From the NCBI GenBank assembly GCA_947179485.1, contig OX359247.1:60237131-60301130 (forward strand): a DNA stretch of 64,000 nucleotides. The letters run 5' to 3'. Source of the stretch: Allacma fusca. Taxonomy: Eukaryota > Arthropoda > Collembola > Symphypleona > Sminthuridae. The notes beneath the pieces were generated by a model. The model saw only the letters and a list, made by a program, of their open reading frames with translations. It ran no database searches and was not told the origin of the DNA. A program made the translations under genes and the position numbers. Each line of letters opens with the position of its first letter. Within the stretch, counting starts at the first letter, position 1. Positions 46,092 through 57,283 of the stretch are shown in pieces.

Positions 46092-47771
46092 TCATTGGAT
46101 TACTTCGATTCCGGAACTTTTGTTGTATTGTCGGTAGAAAAATCGGTCAAGGAAATTAATGCCCACATCTTGAATCCAAGGATTCTCCTCATGAGCTCTC
46201 ATAATCTCGAGTGTGGAAGTAACCAAATGGACCAAATCGGATGAATACGAGAGCTTCCCATATATCTGGGCCACTTTCAATCCCAGCAAGGACAGACCTT
46301 CTATGTGACCCCCATCAAAGCGCTGCGGATTGGAGCTAACAAAATGCTGCACTTGCATCAGCATTTCGAACCCAATATCCCGATATTTCCCCCCACGGTT
46401 CATCAATTTGATAGAAAAGAAAAGGGAGTGATGGAGCGTCCCAACGGGGAAATTTCTGTCCTTTGCAGCATCATGCACGCTTTTAACATGTTCGTAAAAA
46501 GGCACGATAGCCAAGGGATTGGTTTGAAAATAATTGAGAATTTTGAGTAAATGTGAATTTTCACGGTCCTTGGCATTCTTCGCCATCATGCATTTCTGCA
46601 AAATCCCGGGAACTTTGATGTATACTTCGTTACTAGGACCTTTTTTTATCTGAATCAAGGAGAACTTCTGGAGGAGATTGAAACCTTGCATGATTTCCTC
46701 ACTGGCGTCCACAAATTCCAACTTGCCATGGACAAGGACTGGTCTCTCGTTTTCACAGATGGCGCTACATAGACTCACTATAATCGACTCCGGTTCAAGG
46801 TAAGACACAATATTGAGCAATTCGATTGCCACAGAGCCCGCATCGCTCTGCTGGAGTATTTCCAATGTTGGGGTCCAAACATTACAAAGATTGGAAACAT
46901 TGTTCGATGCATCAGTGTCCGGGAAGGAATAATTGATCCAAGTACAGTTAGGTTGATTGAAGTTGTGAATGTATCTTTTAATTTCAACTTCGATCTCTTC
47001 CAAAGAATTCCCAGCCCGATCGGCAATAGTCGATGCGGCAATATCCAAGCCCAATGGGTAACCATTAAAAAGATTTGCCAATGTCAATAACTGAGGGTGA
47101 AGTTTTTTTACAGTCACTTCCGAAAATGGGAAGTAATTAGAAAGGAAGTGTAAACTTTCATCCGGGGAAAATTCTTCGACTCGAATTGTCTGGATTTTGT
47201 CTCTCAATGACCCCCATTTAATATTTTGAGAAGTGACTAGTATCAGGGGTAAATGTTCCAAGGGCTGTTTTGGCAGGAAATCGAAAATTCCAAAGCAACT
47301 GCTACTACTTCGCATCTGAATGGCATTGTCGAAGATGAACAGCCCACATCGGACGTTGTCAGAAAAATACTGGTAAGTATTTACAACAAGAGATTTTAGG
47401 TCTTCAAAATTAATTTCCGGTTTGCCCAGAATTTTTTCACAGACATTGAGTTTATGCCCTAAGGCCACAAAACTGGACTTAAGTTTGTTCTCTGACGATG
47501 CATCGATCCAAGCAATGTTTAAATGCGATTTAATGTAAGTTTTAGCGTAATTTCTAGCGAGCTCACTTTTTCCAATGCCAGGCATTCCCGTAAGCACGAC
47601 CATCCGCTGTAAGTAAGTTTTTTGAGTAGAGCATAGGAGCAGTCTTCGATTTGTTTCTTTGAGTAAAGCACCTCTTCCGATGAAGGTGCTCTTCGGCTCG
47701 TCAAACATTATGAATGATGGGGCCATACTGTTTGAAGTGGGGCTAATTAGATTCCATACACCGTTGGACAT
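46092..47771 (-). CDS. NB-ARC STAND NTPase, intact P-loop
   Basis: Single-exon reading frame of 559 aa. The NB-ARC entry motif is F-I-G-R-G-A-L-L (30-37). Walker A is G-M-P-G-I-G-K-S-E (62-70), Walker B G-L-F-I-F-D-N (143-149), the resistance-nucleotide-type I-L-V-T-S near 177-181, and the GLPL-equivalent G-Y-P-L-G-L (237-242). A winged-helix region follows, and a helical C-terminus of about 130 residues contains weak TPR-like pairs. Unlike the 26-kb gene, the nucleotide-binding site looks complete, but there is no long TPR array and no N-terminal effector domain. Either the sensor is very short, or additional exons exist that I cannot place. Probably cytoplasmic innate sensor or regulator. 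Confidence 0.8.
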   Translation of the reverse strand: MSNGVWNLISPTSNSMAPSFIMFDEPKSTFIGRGALLKETNRRLLLCSTQKTYLQRMVVLTGMPGIGKSELARNYAKTYIKSHLNIAWIDASSENKLKSSFVALGHKLNVCEKILGKPEINFEDLKSLVVNTYQYFSDNVRCGLFIFDNAIQMRSSSSCFGIFDFLPKQPLEHLPLILVTSQNIKWGSLRDKIQTIRVEEFSPDESLHFLSNYFPFSEVTVKKLHPQLLTLANLFNGYPLGLDIAASTIADRAGNSLEEIEVEIKRYIHNFNQPNCTWINYSFPDTDASNNVSNLCNVWTPTLEILQQSDAGSVAIELLNIVSYLEPESIIVSLCSAICENERPVLVHGKLEFVDASEEIMQGFNLLQKFSLIQIKKGPSNEVYIKVPGILQKCMMAKNAKDRENSHLLKILNYFQTNPLAIVPFYEHVKSVHDAAKDRNFPVGTLHHSLFFSIKLMNRGGKYRDIGFEMLMQVQHFVSSNPQRFDGGHIEGLSLLGLKVAQIYGKLSYSSDLVHLVTSTLEIMRAHEENPWIQDVGINFLDRFFYRQYNKSSGIEVIQ

Positions 47772-49485
47772 TTCTCAAAAATGTTGCACACAAACACAAG
47801 TTGCCTAAAAGCACTCTAGGAACAATAAATTTAAACTGGATGCTATTTTGTATTAAGTGTGTACGTCAAGTTAAAAATTTAGAGGTAAAAATCGGGGAGC
47901 GCTTGAAGCGAAACTTCATTTAAAATTACAGTGCCTCAACACATGAAAACTGACAGCTGCAGTTATCATGTGCAAGGTCATTGAACAGTCATGAGTTCCC
48001 CAGCGTTAATTCCAGCCAATATGACAAGTGTTTTTAAACCAAAACGAAGGGTTGGGAAAAGTTTTTGGCTTTCTGATTTCTCATAAAATTATTAACCCCC
48101 TTTTAAAAATTTCTTTTCCTAGGAGCGCCAAAATTTATTGCAACTAGTTTCTCGAGGTTTTATACAAATTATAGATTTTTTTAGTAATGAAGGATTATTT
48201 CCTCCTCCAAGACTCGCCATGCAAACAGCACAAACTCCTCAAAACTGTTATGATTCTATATAAAATTCAGTTCACAACCTTGCGTCACAATCTTTGGCAC
48301 TTTCAGCCTCAATATTTGACTTCAACTGATGAAATAAAGTGAACAAATTATTCTCCTAATGACTCCAACCTTGGTATTTTGAAAGATCTTCATAAGAACC
48401 ACATTCTCCTCATTTTCCCTCCTGTCCTGCATTCGAATTTTTCCAAAACTTTCTCTATTTTGCCTGCTATTCCCACAATTGCTAACAGACCAGTTAGCTA
48501 AATTAAAAAGCTCGTAGAATATTTAAAGTCAAAATTTTGCTAGTCAAAATTTTTAGTCAAAATTAAGTGGAAAGTTTCTTCTTCTGGAAAAAATTCTTAC
48601 ATTTCTGAGAAATTTTGGGATTTAATTTTTGTTCATTATTTGGTCAAATATCATGCCAGACAAAGTATAGCATGTAAAATTTCTGAATCTTAATTTCCAA
48701 AATTCTTACTTATCCTCCGGAGATCTCTAACTTTTCCCAACCCCACCATTGACCATTGGACACATGAGATTTAGCGTGAACAAAACACTGGATGAATTTT
48801 GAACTCAGCCGTTTTTACTCATAATGCGGGCACAAATGTTAGATATAGTGTAGTTATGTACGACGATTATAATTAAATACAATAATCCGAAACCACACTA
48901 CTTGAGTCTCTTTAATCAGTACTGTGTCAGCTCACGAGCACGAGACTGCCCCGACACAAAGTCACAATTTCTGACTGATAAAAATAATCATTTAATTGTA
49001 GTTCAGTCGTCACAACCGACTGCAAAAACTGTTTTGCAATTTCTCTGGAACTGTGGTATATGTAGTTATGTGAAAACAAGTACATTTTATGGCAGGCTTG
49101 TTTTGATTTATTTCAAACGAATTTTTAAACCTTGCAACTTGAAAACTAATAGACTGCAGTATAAATACAAGGCACTCTCCTTATAACAGGACTCTGGTAA
49201 AATGAGAATATTTGACTTTTACAAGGGGTTCGAATACATTGTGCAAATAAAATAGTAGTATGTAATTACATATGCATTGCTTTGTGTAAAAAATTCCCAT
49301 ACAATAAGATCTCTTGCAGGGAGAGTGCACAATAGTGAGATGGTCAAATTAGCAAATCTAAATTGGTAGCTTAACAAACAATGGTAACTCTTGACGTCCA
49401 TTAACTCTTGCATCAGGAGCACAAAAAAATCCAGCAAATTCTCTTAATTTCCCATAAATACACACTGCAGCATTAGAAAAAGGAA
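47772..49485. other. Intergenic, about 1.7 kb, with MITE
   Basis: Contains a CAGTG-type MITE at 49168-49332. No gene recognised. The left part is the upstream region of the NB-ARC gene. Confidence 0.5.
49168..49332. mobile_element. CAGTG-type MITE copy
   Basis: Left end CAAGGCACTCTCCTTATAA with TA at 49166-49167. Right end GGGAGAGTGCAC with TA at 49333-49334. Non-coding and clearly related to the copy at 50017. Confidence 0.65.
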
Positions 49486-50812
49486 TCATCCCTCCAAAGC
49501 CTTTTTCCGGGCTTCTAACAACTTCTCGTCCCTCTGACAAATGAAGTACAACTCCCGATCACACTCCAGATCATCAAATGTGTGTTTTTCCGTGGGTTTC
49601 TTATCAGGACCTACTTTAAAATACGCGGGATTCCACAAGCTGCCACAGTGTTGGTGTCGACCACTTTTGATGCTCCCGTCGAAATTGACATGATCTGGTT
49701 GACCCGGATACCACATTGTGCCATACCCCAAGGATTTCCCCTGACCAACCCAAGTCCACTTGCCCTCCTCGAATAGGTCACTCAGACCGATCCAGTAACG
49801 TCTGTCGAGACCAAACTCCTCTTGTGTCCTACCCCAGTCATAATCTTCGCTGAACTTGCTCATTGCAAAGATGGCGTTCACAACGTCCTCTGCTTCTGCC
49901 TTTATGTTTAATGGTTAGCCTTTAAATGCATTTGAATTGAACCACCCAGAAGCAGCGACATCTTATTTTAAAATGTATTACCCATTATGAATACTTATAA
50001 CTATTCATGTAAAGTACAGTGCACTCTAGCAATAAGAGCTCCCTTATAAGAGGACAGTCGCTAATGAGCAAAAGTAATTACTGAAAAACTTATTCGAATT
50101 TAGCACAATGTTAATTTTTATTTTTGTAAGAGACAAATTTCCCCCCTTTCATTGGTCCTCTGTGCTCTTATAAAGAGAGTGCACTGAATTTGAATTCCCA
50201 CCAACCTTTGTGTGGAAGCTGGCCAAATATCCCTCGAGTTTTTCACAAACGTCATGGGCAGTCTTCCAATTTAACTGTCAAATTAAATTTATAGAATTTA
50301 GAGTTTAAAATTGGGCTGAACTAAACATAGTGGGATTAAAACAAATCAAGCAAAGGAATTACAAAATTGCAAACCATTACCCGCTTCTTGTAAATAAAGA
50401 AATTGTTTTCCGGTTTTCCTATCGGTATTTTTTCAATTTGATCATTTGACTTAATCTCAGCGTCTGCATGTAAATACATTTCGTTTTCAAACATTCCAAT
50501 TAAATATATAATTTGTTTTACTTGCTGAGCATTTATCTTCACAATTTAAAATACAGTGCACTCACTGTAAGAGAGCTTTTTCTATTGAATTAACTAAAAT
50601 TTTTAAATCAGGGATGCCGGAAAGGGAGAATCTCAGGGCTGTCATTATTATAAGAATGAACTGTAATTTTTACCAATCAGACCGCTCCTTTTGACACGCC
50701 TGTGCGGACTATTATCTTTCACACGCTCAAACGAGAGGGAGTCACAATATTCATCCGCCAGAATCAACCATAGTAGACAAACATTCAGACTTGCTTTTAA
50801 AATTTTAGCCAT
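49486..50812 (-). CDS. Secreted C-type lectin, QPD type
   Basis: Minus-strand exons 50812-50683, 50463-50381, 50274-50206 and 49899-49486 total 696 nt, 231 aa, phases 1, 0, 0. A signal peptide (LNVCLLWLILA) is followed by a short basic linker and one C-type lectin domain (about 65-218). It has the fold landmarks W-K-T-A-H-D-V-C, Y-W-I-G-L, W-T-W, the loop G-Q-P-D-H (Q161-P-D163, predicting galactose-type binding), C-G-S-L-W and the paired D-L-E-C / Y-F-I-C. The usual W-N-D motif before the third cysteine reads F-D-D, so calcium binding may be altered. One intron (50205-49900) contains a MITE, and another MITE overlaps the intron between exons 1 and 2. Likely a haemolymph or gut pattern-recognition lectin. 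Confidence 0.88.
50017..50186. mobile_element. CAGTG-type MITE copy inside lectin intron
   Basis: 170 bp. Ends CAGTGCACTCTAG and AGAGAGTGCACTG are inverted, with secondary TTATAAGAGGAC and GTCCTC pairs inside. TA precedes the left end (50015-50016). The right flank is AA, so the duplication is imperfect. Lies in the last intron of the lectin. Confidence 0.75.
50554..50663. mobile_element. CAGTG-type MITE copy in lectin first intron
   Basis: 110 bp. Ends CAGTGCACTC and GAATGAACTG, with an exact TA duplication (50552-50553, 50664-50665). A short version of the same family, within the first intron of the lectin. Confidence 0.65.
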
Positions 50813-53218
50813 GCTACCAACATTTTAAAGAAAGGAAAGAACTAAAAGTTTTCTATCTGAAAATGTTCTTGAATAAATAGTAATTGCTTCAAAAGATATG
50901 GGTCATTTGACTGGTGTGAGTGAAACCCGGAGGTAGAAATGTAGGTCACGATTGAAATGATTCCAGCTCTTTATGCATTGAGTTTAGCACCTTTTTAGCA
51001 CAAGTCATTGTAAATTATCCATTTATCCCTGACTGCATTAACACGAGGTTTTGTTCGGAATTAAATAGAATAAAACACAAGAGCTGTGGAAGCATTATCT
51101 AATGGAGGGCTAAACATTTCTAAAGTTGCGTATATGCCGTTACTGTCTCCAGTTGACTCTCCCTAAAACAAAACTTCTCTTGCAACAATAAAGCCAGACG
51201 TAGATTTGTTAGTTTGTATTTTCAGGATAAATAATGCTCTCATGATTCCTATCACTTTATCACCCGTTAGTTTTGTTTCTCCTTTAATTTGCTAGTGAAT
51301 AAAAATTATACATACCTCGTACGTCAAATTTTAGGATTTAATATATGTATCGTCGCTGAAGAGGCAAAATAGTCGAAGGGTTGTACAAAAGAATACGCCC
51401 TTAGGCCATATTTCCTCTTCAGCGACGATATACTTAAGGCTGTATGTATGTACATATATGGAATTATCCAAAAAAGAAACACATTTTGGATCAGAAAGAA
51501 TTATTTTTTACAGGAAAAAATTAACGTTGTGGTAAATGGGAATGTAAAAAATAAAATGAAAAAAAAGATTTTTAAACATACTTTACGAATTCCAATTACT
51601 ACAAGGAGTGTTATTAAATGGAAATGTCTTAATATTTTTACCCCTCTAGAAAACGTGTTTTGGTAAATCAATAGGGTAACTCTTCCAGCATGGGTCAACG
51701 GCACATTTTAATTGCATCAATAATGCACTAAACCACATCGCAGGTTACTATTGAAGCTCATTAACTCATTCAGTATTTTAATGAAACAACTCATCCTTTA
51801 ATGGAATTTGATCATTTGGGAACAGCAACCCATGTGTGAAGTAGTACATATGTACACTCTCAAATGCCCTAATGTACACAGCTATTGCAAGGTCCTAAAA
51901 AGCATTTGGTCTGGATACTGGACCACTTGGTGTGGGGTGAACAGCACTGGGTCCAACTAATGTTTTTCTCTTTACATAAAATGCTCTCATACTCATACAG
52001 ATATACATGGTGTTAGCAATAGTTGTAATTAACTTAATTGTAGCTTCATTGGTAGTCCATTAATAGAACAAGTCAAATGAGACCATTAGAATCAGGTTCC
52101 AGAAAGGCGACCCTAAAACTGTCCTAGTACTGTCAGTATAAATGTACTATTATTTATGTATTTTATCACAATGCTAATCGACTAATCCCACTCTGTGTCG
52201 ATACATATGTACATACATGTAAACATACAATACCAGAGTCTCGGAAATCCCCCAGCGGGTCGTGTGCAAAGCAGCTGCTGCTACTGTGATCTTTAATCGC
52301 ATGTAAGTGCCATCACATGAGATTGATTATTAATATCAATAATGCACTGGACGTGTACACTCACAGGTGGACCGAAAAATAAATACCTGTCAAACTCGTC
52401 CATTTCAGGGTATCTGTACTTGTCAGATTTCTGGTACATTAAATGATTGATGGAAACTTTTTCCAGCCTTATCCAGACTTATCCATACAATGTATGTATG
52501 TATGTAATTATCTGACAGTAAAGTGGGAGTAAATATTCTAAGGTAAAATAATGCAAAGCTAATCATGACAATTGTACCAATTTATATACAGGGTAGCACA
52601 GAAATATTTTTCTGGAACACATTTTATACACTGTTGTATTGCGGCTATCTTTTTATAAGGACATTTGTCCCGGATATTTATTTAGAATTTTAGAGTATAG
52701 CAATTTGTAGGATCTTTTTTACTGAAAATTCAAATCACAGCTAGGGTTGGAAATTAGAGTAGAAGCAGTAATCATGCAAAAGTGACAGCATGCAATTTCT
52801 TAATTATTATTGAATTTTTAATTTTTAAATCATACAAGGGTTACTAACCCTGGACACTCCTTTTGAAATCAGTCTTATATTTGCAAGATTTAATTGCTGT
52901 AGGAGCGATGATGTTAATAGAGAGTAGAAGTAACACATGGCAATTGCAATTACAACACCCGACGACACAACAAAATTTTGTTACAAAATTTTGTGCGCGT
53001 CCCTGTACAAATATATTCACTTTAATTAGGGGTATACAGTAAGAAACTGCATCAAATGGTTTTGGCACAGTTTTTCCACCCTCACAGCATCATTAATGAA
53101 AACAATGAAGGAGATAATGACAACGGGTACTTATAGGTGTCCAGTAAATCCCAAGCAATTAGTCCAGCGAACAGAGGTGAAATAGAGGGATCAAAGTGTG
53201 GATCGATAGCTCCCAATC
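50813..53218. other. Intergenic, about 2.4 kb
   Basis: No gene recognised. Contains a strong inverted repeat (51349-51429) and a TGTA microsatellite near 52491-52505. The right end is the upstream region of the M64 gene. Confidence 0.5.
51349..51429. repeat. Long-stem inverted repeat
   Basis: Arms ATCGTCGCTGAAGAGG and CCTCTTCAGCGACGAT are a perfect 16-bp inverted match, extended by several imperfect pairs, around a spacer of about 49 bases. Could be a tiny MITE or a transcribed hairpin. Confidence 0.7.
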
Positions 53219-55498
53219 ATGAAGGCAGTAGCAGCAGTCTTTGTTTTGGCCCAAGTCCTGGCCCAAATGTAATGGAAATACAAATTCCTTTAAAAAAAAT
53301 TGCGAAGGTTGAAGAAATGTGAAATACTAAATTTAACTGGTAATAATTTAATATATTTAATATTTCAGCAATGGAGATGTCCATTACGTGAAACTCCGGC
53401 AGGAGCCCAACGATGACCATTCCTGCATCATCCTCGTTGACGAGGCCATCCCTAAATTCCGTGGCTTCGCCACCGATGACGAGAATGAACTGAAGATTTT
53501 CATGAAAAATGCAGTTCAAGGCCCAGCCGACTCCAAACTTGCTATTTACGACAACGCCAAGATTATTGAAATCTTTGCACGCAAGGAGTCCATAGCTCAA
53601 GCTCACATTGATGTCCTTTGCAATTCCAAAGATTACGTCAAAGACCTCAAAGTTACTACCGGTGTTCATGCTCCCGAGATTGTCAAAATCATCGATGGAG
53701 GTGATCAGAGGAATCGAATTGACGTAGTGTTTATGGGTGATGGCTACCAAGAGGCTGAACGTCAGGAATTCTTTGATGACATGACCCGACTCACCCAGGA
53801 CATGTTCGAAGGAACCACCTTCCGAAGCTACCTCCCTGTTTTTAACATGTAAGTAATTCTGATTACATTCCTTGCAATCGACTTTTATTTCCAATGTTTT
53901 TGTTTTTAATTTCATTGCAATTATTAGAATTGTAAGAGATTTCTTCTTCAGTTACAAAGAAAATTTGAAAGCATCTACCAAAATGTTTAATTTTCTTCAG
54001 AAAAGAGACATCAAATACACAGTTTCAAATTTGGTTACTTGTAGAATGCTTCTTTGGCAAGAGTCACTGTTTAGTACAATCTCGTTATATACATTCACAC
54101 CTGTACACTAAAGCGTTTGTATAATGTTTACATTTTTGTAGTGTTTAATTTATTGTATCTTATAAACCAATTTTCTAATTCTGACCTTTATTATTAGCTG
54201 GGCCATCTACGAAGCTAGCGTAGATTCCGGTATTGGTTACAACAGTCGGGCAAAGAACACTCCATTCAGGTTATACCGTGAGGGTAACACTCTTCGTGGA
54301 ATCTTCCCTGGTAACTCTGCTCATGCGCGAGAGGTTTGCCGCCTGACAGGAACTAGTGGTTGTGACTACCCATCCATCATTGGTAACGATGATTTCTACG
54401 GAGGTCTCGGAGGAGAATTTGTTATCTCCACTCGCTCAAACCGAACCGGCACTGTGGTCCTTCGTCACGAGATGGGTCACAACTTTGTTGATGTTGGAGA
54501 GGAATACGATAACGGTCAAGTCTACTCTGGTGTCAATGCAGCTCGCACTGTTGCTGGTTTGGGATGGAAAGCTTGGCTCTCTGGTGAGCAAAAGGAGGAG
54601 CTCGCTGTCTACCGATTGGCTGAATACCCATGGGCAGATCTGGCCAATGGTGCACAGACTTTCAGATTCACATCCGATGGTAAATTCAAACGCTGGTATT
54701 TGATTGTGTCTGTGAGCGCTGCTGGAGAAGCCGACTCTCTTGAATTCGTCCTTGACGGAGTGGTAATTACTTAATTCAGAATTAAATGCTAAAAGGTTCT
54801 CTTAAGGAGATATTTCATTCCTAAAAGTTCAATTCCTCATGATTTTAATTTTTCCGCTTTAGGCGCTTCCTTGGCAATCACGTGGCTTCGATGATCGTGA
54901 GTTTTATGACTGGTATGGCAGTGAAGGATTATCCTCCGGAAGTCACACCTTCACCGTTCGCTCCAAAACTCAATCCACACACCCTCAAATCCCAAGAATG
55001 ATTTGCAGCGTCAATTTGCATGAGTTCGGAACTGAGGATGAATTCCACATGGATAATGACTACGTCTCAGCTTACCCCACTTTTGATATCTACGGCCGAA
55101 AAACTTTCAGACCCACCAACGCTGGTTGTTTGATGAGAAACATGACCCATCAAAGCTTCTGTCCCGTCTGCCAAGAGGGAATGTGGATGCAATTTTTGCA
55201 ACGCATTTCTATTATTGATTCTGTCAACGTTTCTTCAGTAGCCAATCCTGATGGAACCAAGGATGTCACTTTGAATACTTTGAAGCTCGGAGCTTTGAGA
55301 CCAGAAAGAAATGCTGTCGCTGGGGAGACTTTGGAAGTTAAATGGTCGCGAGGAGGAGTTGAACGAGAGGACCTCCGCAACTTGTTCACTATTCAAGCTC
55401 AACCTGGCTCTTGGACCGTCGCTGTCAATTTTACTACACCAGAAATCCGATCGGATCCATCTGGCTTAACTAGAGAGACATCTAATTTTACCGTCTAA
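53219..55498 (+). CDS. Secreted M64-family (IgA peptidase-type) metallopeptidase
   Basis: Exons 53219-53268, 53369-53848, 54198-54762 and 54863-55498 total 1,731 nt, 576 aa, phases 2, 2, 0. A signal peptide (MKAVAAVFVLAQVLAQ) is followed by an N-terminal beta-rich domain (about 17-140). The catalytic domain then starts at the typical I-D-V-V-F-M-G-D-G-Y. The zinc site is H-E-M-G-H-N-F-V-D-V-G-E-E-Y (about 267-280), the M64 form of HExxHxxxxxxE-Y. The exon-4 part has the C-x-M-R downstream motif (G-C-L-M-R-N-M) and a C-x2-C pair (F-C-P-V-C). M64 is known mainly from bacteria and fungi. Here it is spliced with animal-style introns and so belongs to the host genome. Likely extracellular digestive or defence protease. 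AATAAA at 55580. Confidence 0.88.
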
Positions 55499-56564
55499 AA
55501 ACATCCTTAGATGACTAAACCTATGTGTAGGTGTATGATACGTTACCAAATACATTACAGATCATGAACTTTCGTTAACAATAAAATCGACCACGTTATA
55601 AAAGCATTTACTTAGTACATTTTCTGCACATACCAATGGCAATATTGTTTTATTTACCTTCAAAAATTGTGTATGTACATATTCAGCCAAATGATATCCA
55701 ATGAAGTAGACACTTGCATTAGGGCCTTGCATGTTGTAAGACGATTCTATACTATTAAAATGTGCGGGTGAAGTCTGGAAATCCGTTAATCAGTTTTCTC
55801 CTTTCAATTGGAGAATTTTCAGGATTATATGGATAGGGGTAGGCTTTTTGCATCATGAATTGGGCCTGACTATCTGATGGTTCTACTCGTAGCGCTGGTG
55901 CCCCTACACACTCGCACCAGGGCCGAACATCACTGATTCTTACTTGTATGCTATTATACAGATAAGACCAAAAATTAACGTAGGGGTAAACAGAAATGTG
56001 CTCAAATATTTTTTTCCTTCGTAGAGAAAACTTGTGTGTAACTTGATCTCTTCCAGAGAGTACTATATCTGTACATCCCTCGTCAAAGCAAATTTTAGAA
56101 AACTTCCGTTAAGCGTGACTAAAGTGTCTGTTTCCATCTGACCAGTTGTTATGCCTGGTGTCGAGAGCTGTTTCTAAATACATTCGTAAATACAGCAATT
56201 TATTTCTAAGATCTTGATGTCCTTAATTTTGTCTTCACGTGGGATTGCGGGGACACCAAAATTTCCAAAAACTAAATTGTTAGATGCTTTTATCTGTAGA
56301 CAGCATAAAAGTCCTCCATTTCAAACGTCGGGCATTGGCTCCAAAGCATTGTATCCATCGTTGCTTCGAGGTTAAGAGAAATATGTTTGGGCCATGTGGC
56401 AGTTTGTATTTTTTAGATTAGCAGTAAGATTCCTGGTAAGGTATGGAGATTGAAGCGGTAGTTGGCCACATATGTAACAGTTCCTTGTGTGGACGTAGAC
56501 CCCGAAGAAATATGTTTTGTCATGATCAAGGCAGATAGTCATATTTTTGGTTTATGTTGGCGTG
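55499..56564. other. Intergenic, about 1.1 kb
   Basis: M64 3' UTR followed by sequence with no recognised feature up to the second LTR element. Confidence 0.45.
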
Positions 56565-57040
56565 TATCAATATGAGACAAGAGGAGATGTCAAAATATAT
56601 GAATATTGAATAAATATGAAACACTATTAATAATTTGTGAGAATCAAAACGATAAGCCAACGAATAAATTAAACCATAGAAGCTGATCTGTGAATAATGA
56701 GAAGATTAAAATATAATTGATTTATTTATGAAATCAAAATAGACTGAAAGGGAAATCAAAGAAAGATTAAATGATTGATTGGATTGATCCGAAGACCAGA
56801 ACAAGACTAAAAATATATTCTTACAAATCTTCTGGACTAGATACACTAGTCCTAATGATCACTAAATTCTAAAATTAATACATACATGATAAATGGGTAA
56901 CGGAAGTTACCAAGGCCGCTGACTGGATACAGTCAGCAAATAATAATTTTTAATGATTTAGCTCGCAGGCTAAATTGTACTTTAAAATGATCCTTAAATA
57001 ATTGTATGGAAAAACATACTTAATTCATCTTAACCTAACA
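56565..57040 (-). repeat. 3' LTR of element 2 (left boundary approximate)
   Basis: The U3 edge is fixed by CCTAACA followed by TCCCGGG at 57041, the same junction as element 1. The other edge is placed near 56565-56571 from weak similarity to the element 1 LTR start and a comparable distance to a TTTATT (minus-strand AATAAA) block near 56722. Confidence 0.5.
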
Positions 57041-57283
57041 TCCCGGGCCGTAAACAGAAAATTTGGCCTCAAATTTTGACGAAGTACATAACAAAAGAAA
57101 ACATAATATGTAAATAGTGAAAACAATGTAATGAAGTGTAACAAACTAAAAATGAGTTAGTAAAATAAAAGGTCAAAGTATCAAGTGTTAGCAGAATGCA
57201 CAAATTGTGACTAACAAACTAGAATTAACTTGAATAGAAACAAACAAAAATGAAATAAAATACCAACAAAAAAAATTTTTACT

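Noticed and set aside
53217-53915. 232-codon minus-strand frame
   Set aside because: Antisense to the M64 exon 2. The plus strand has the signal peptide, splice sites and catalytic motif.
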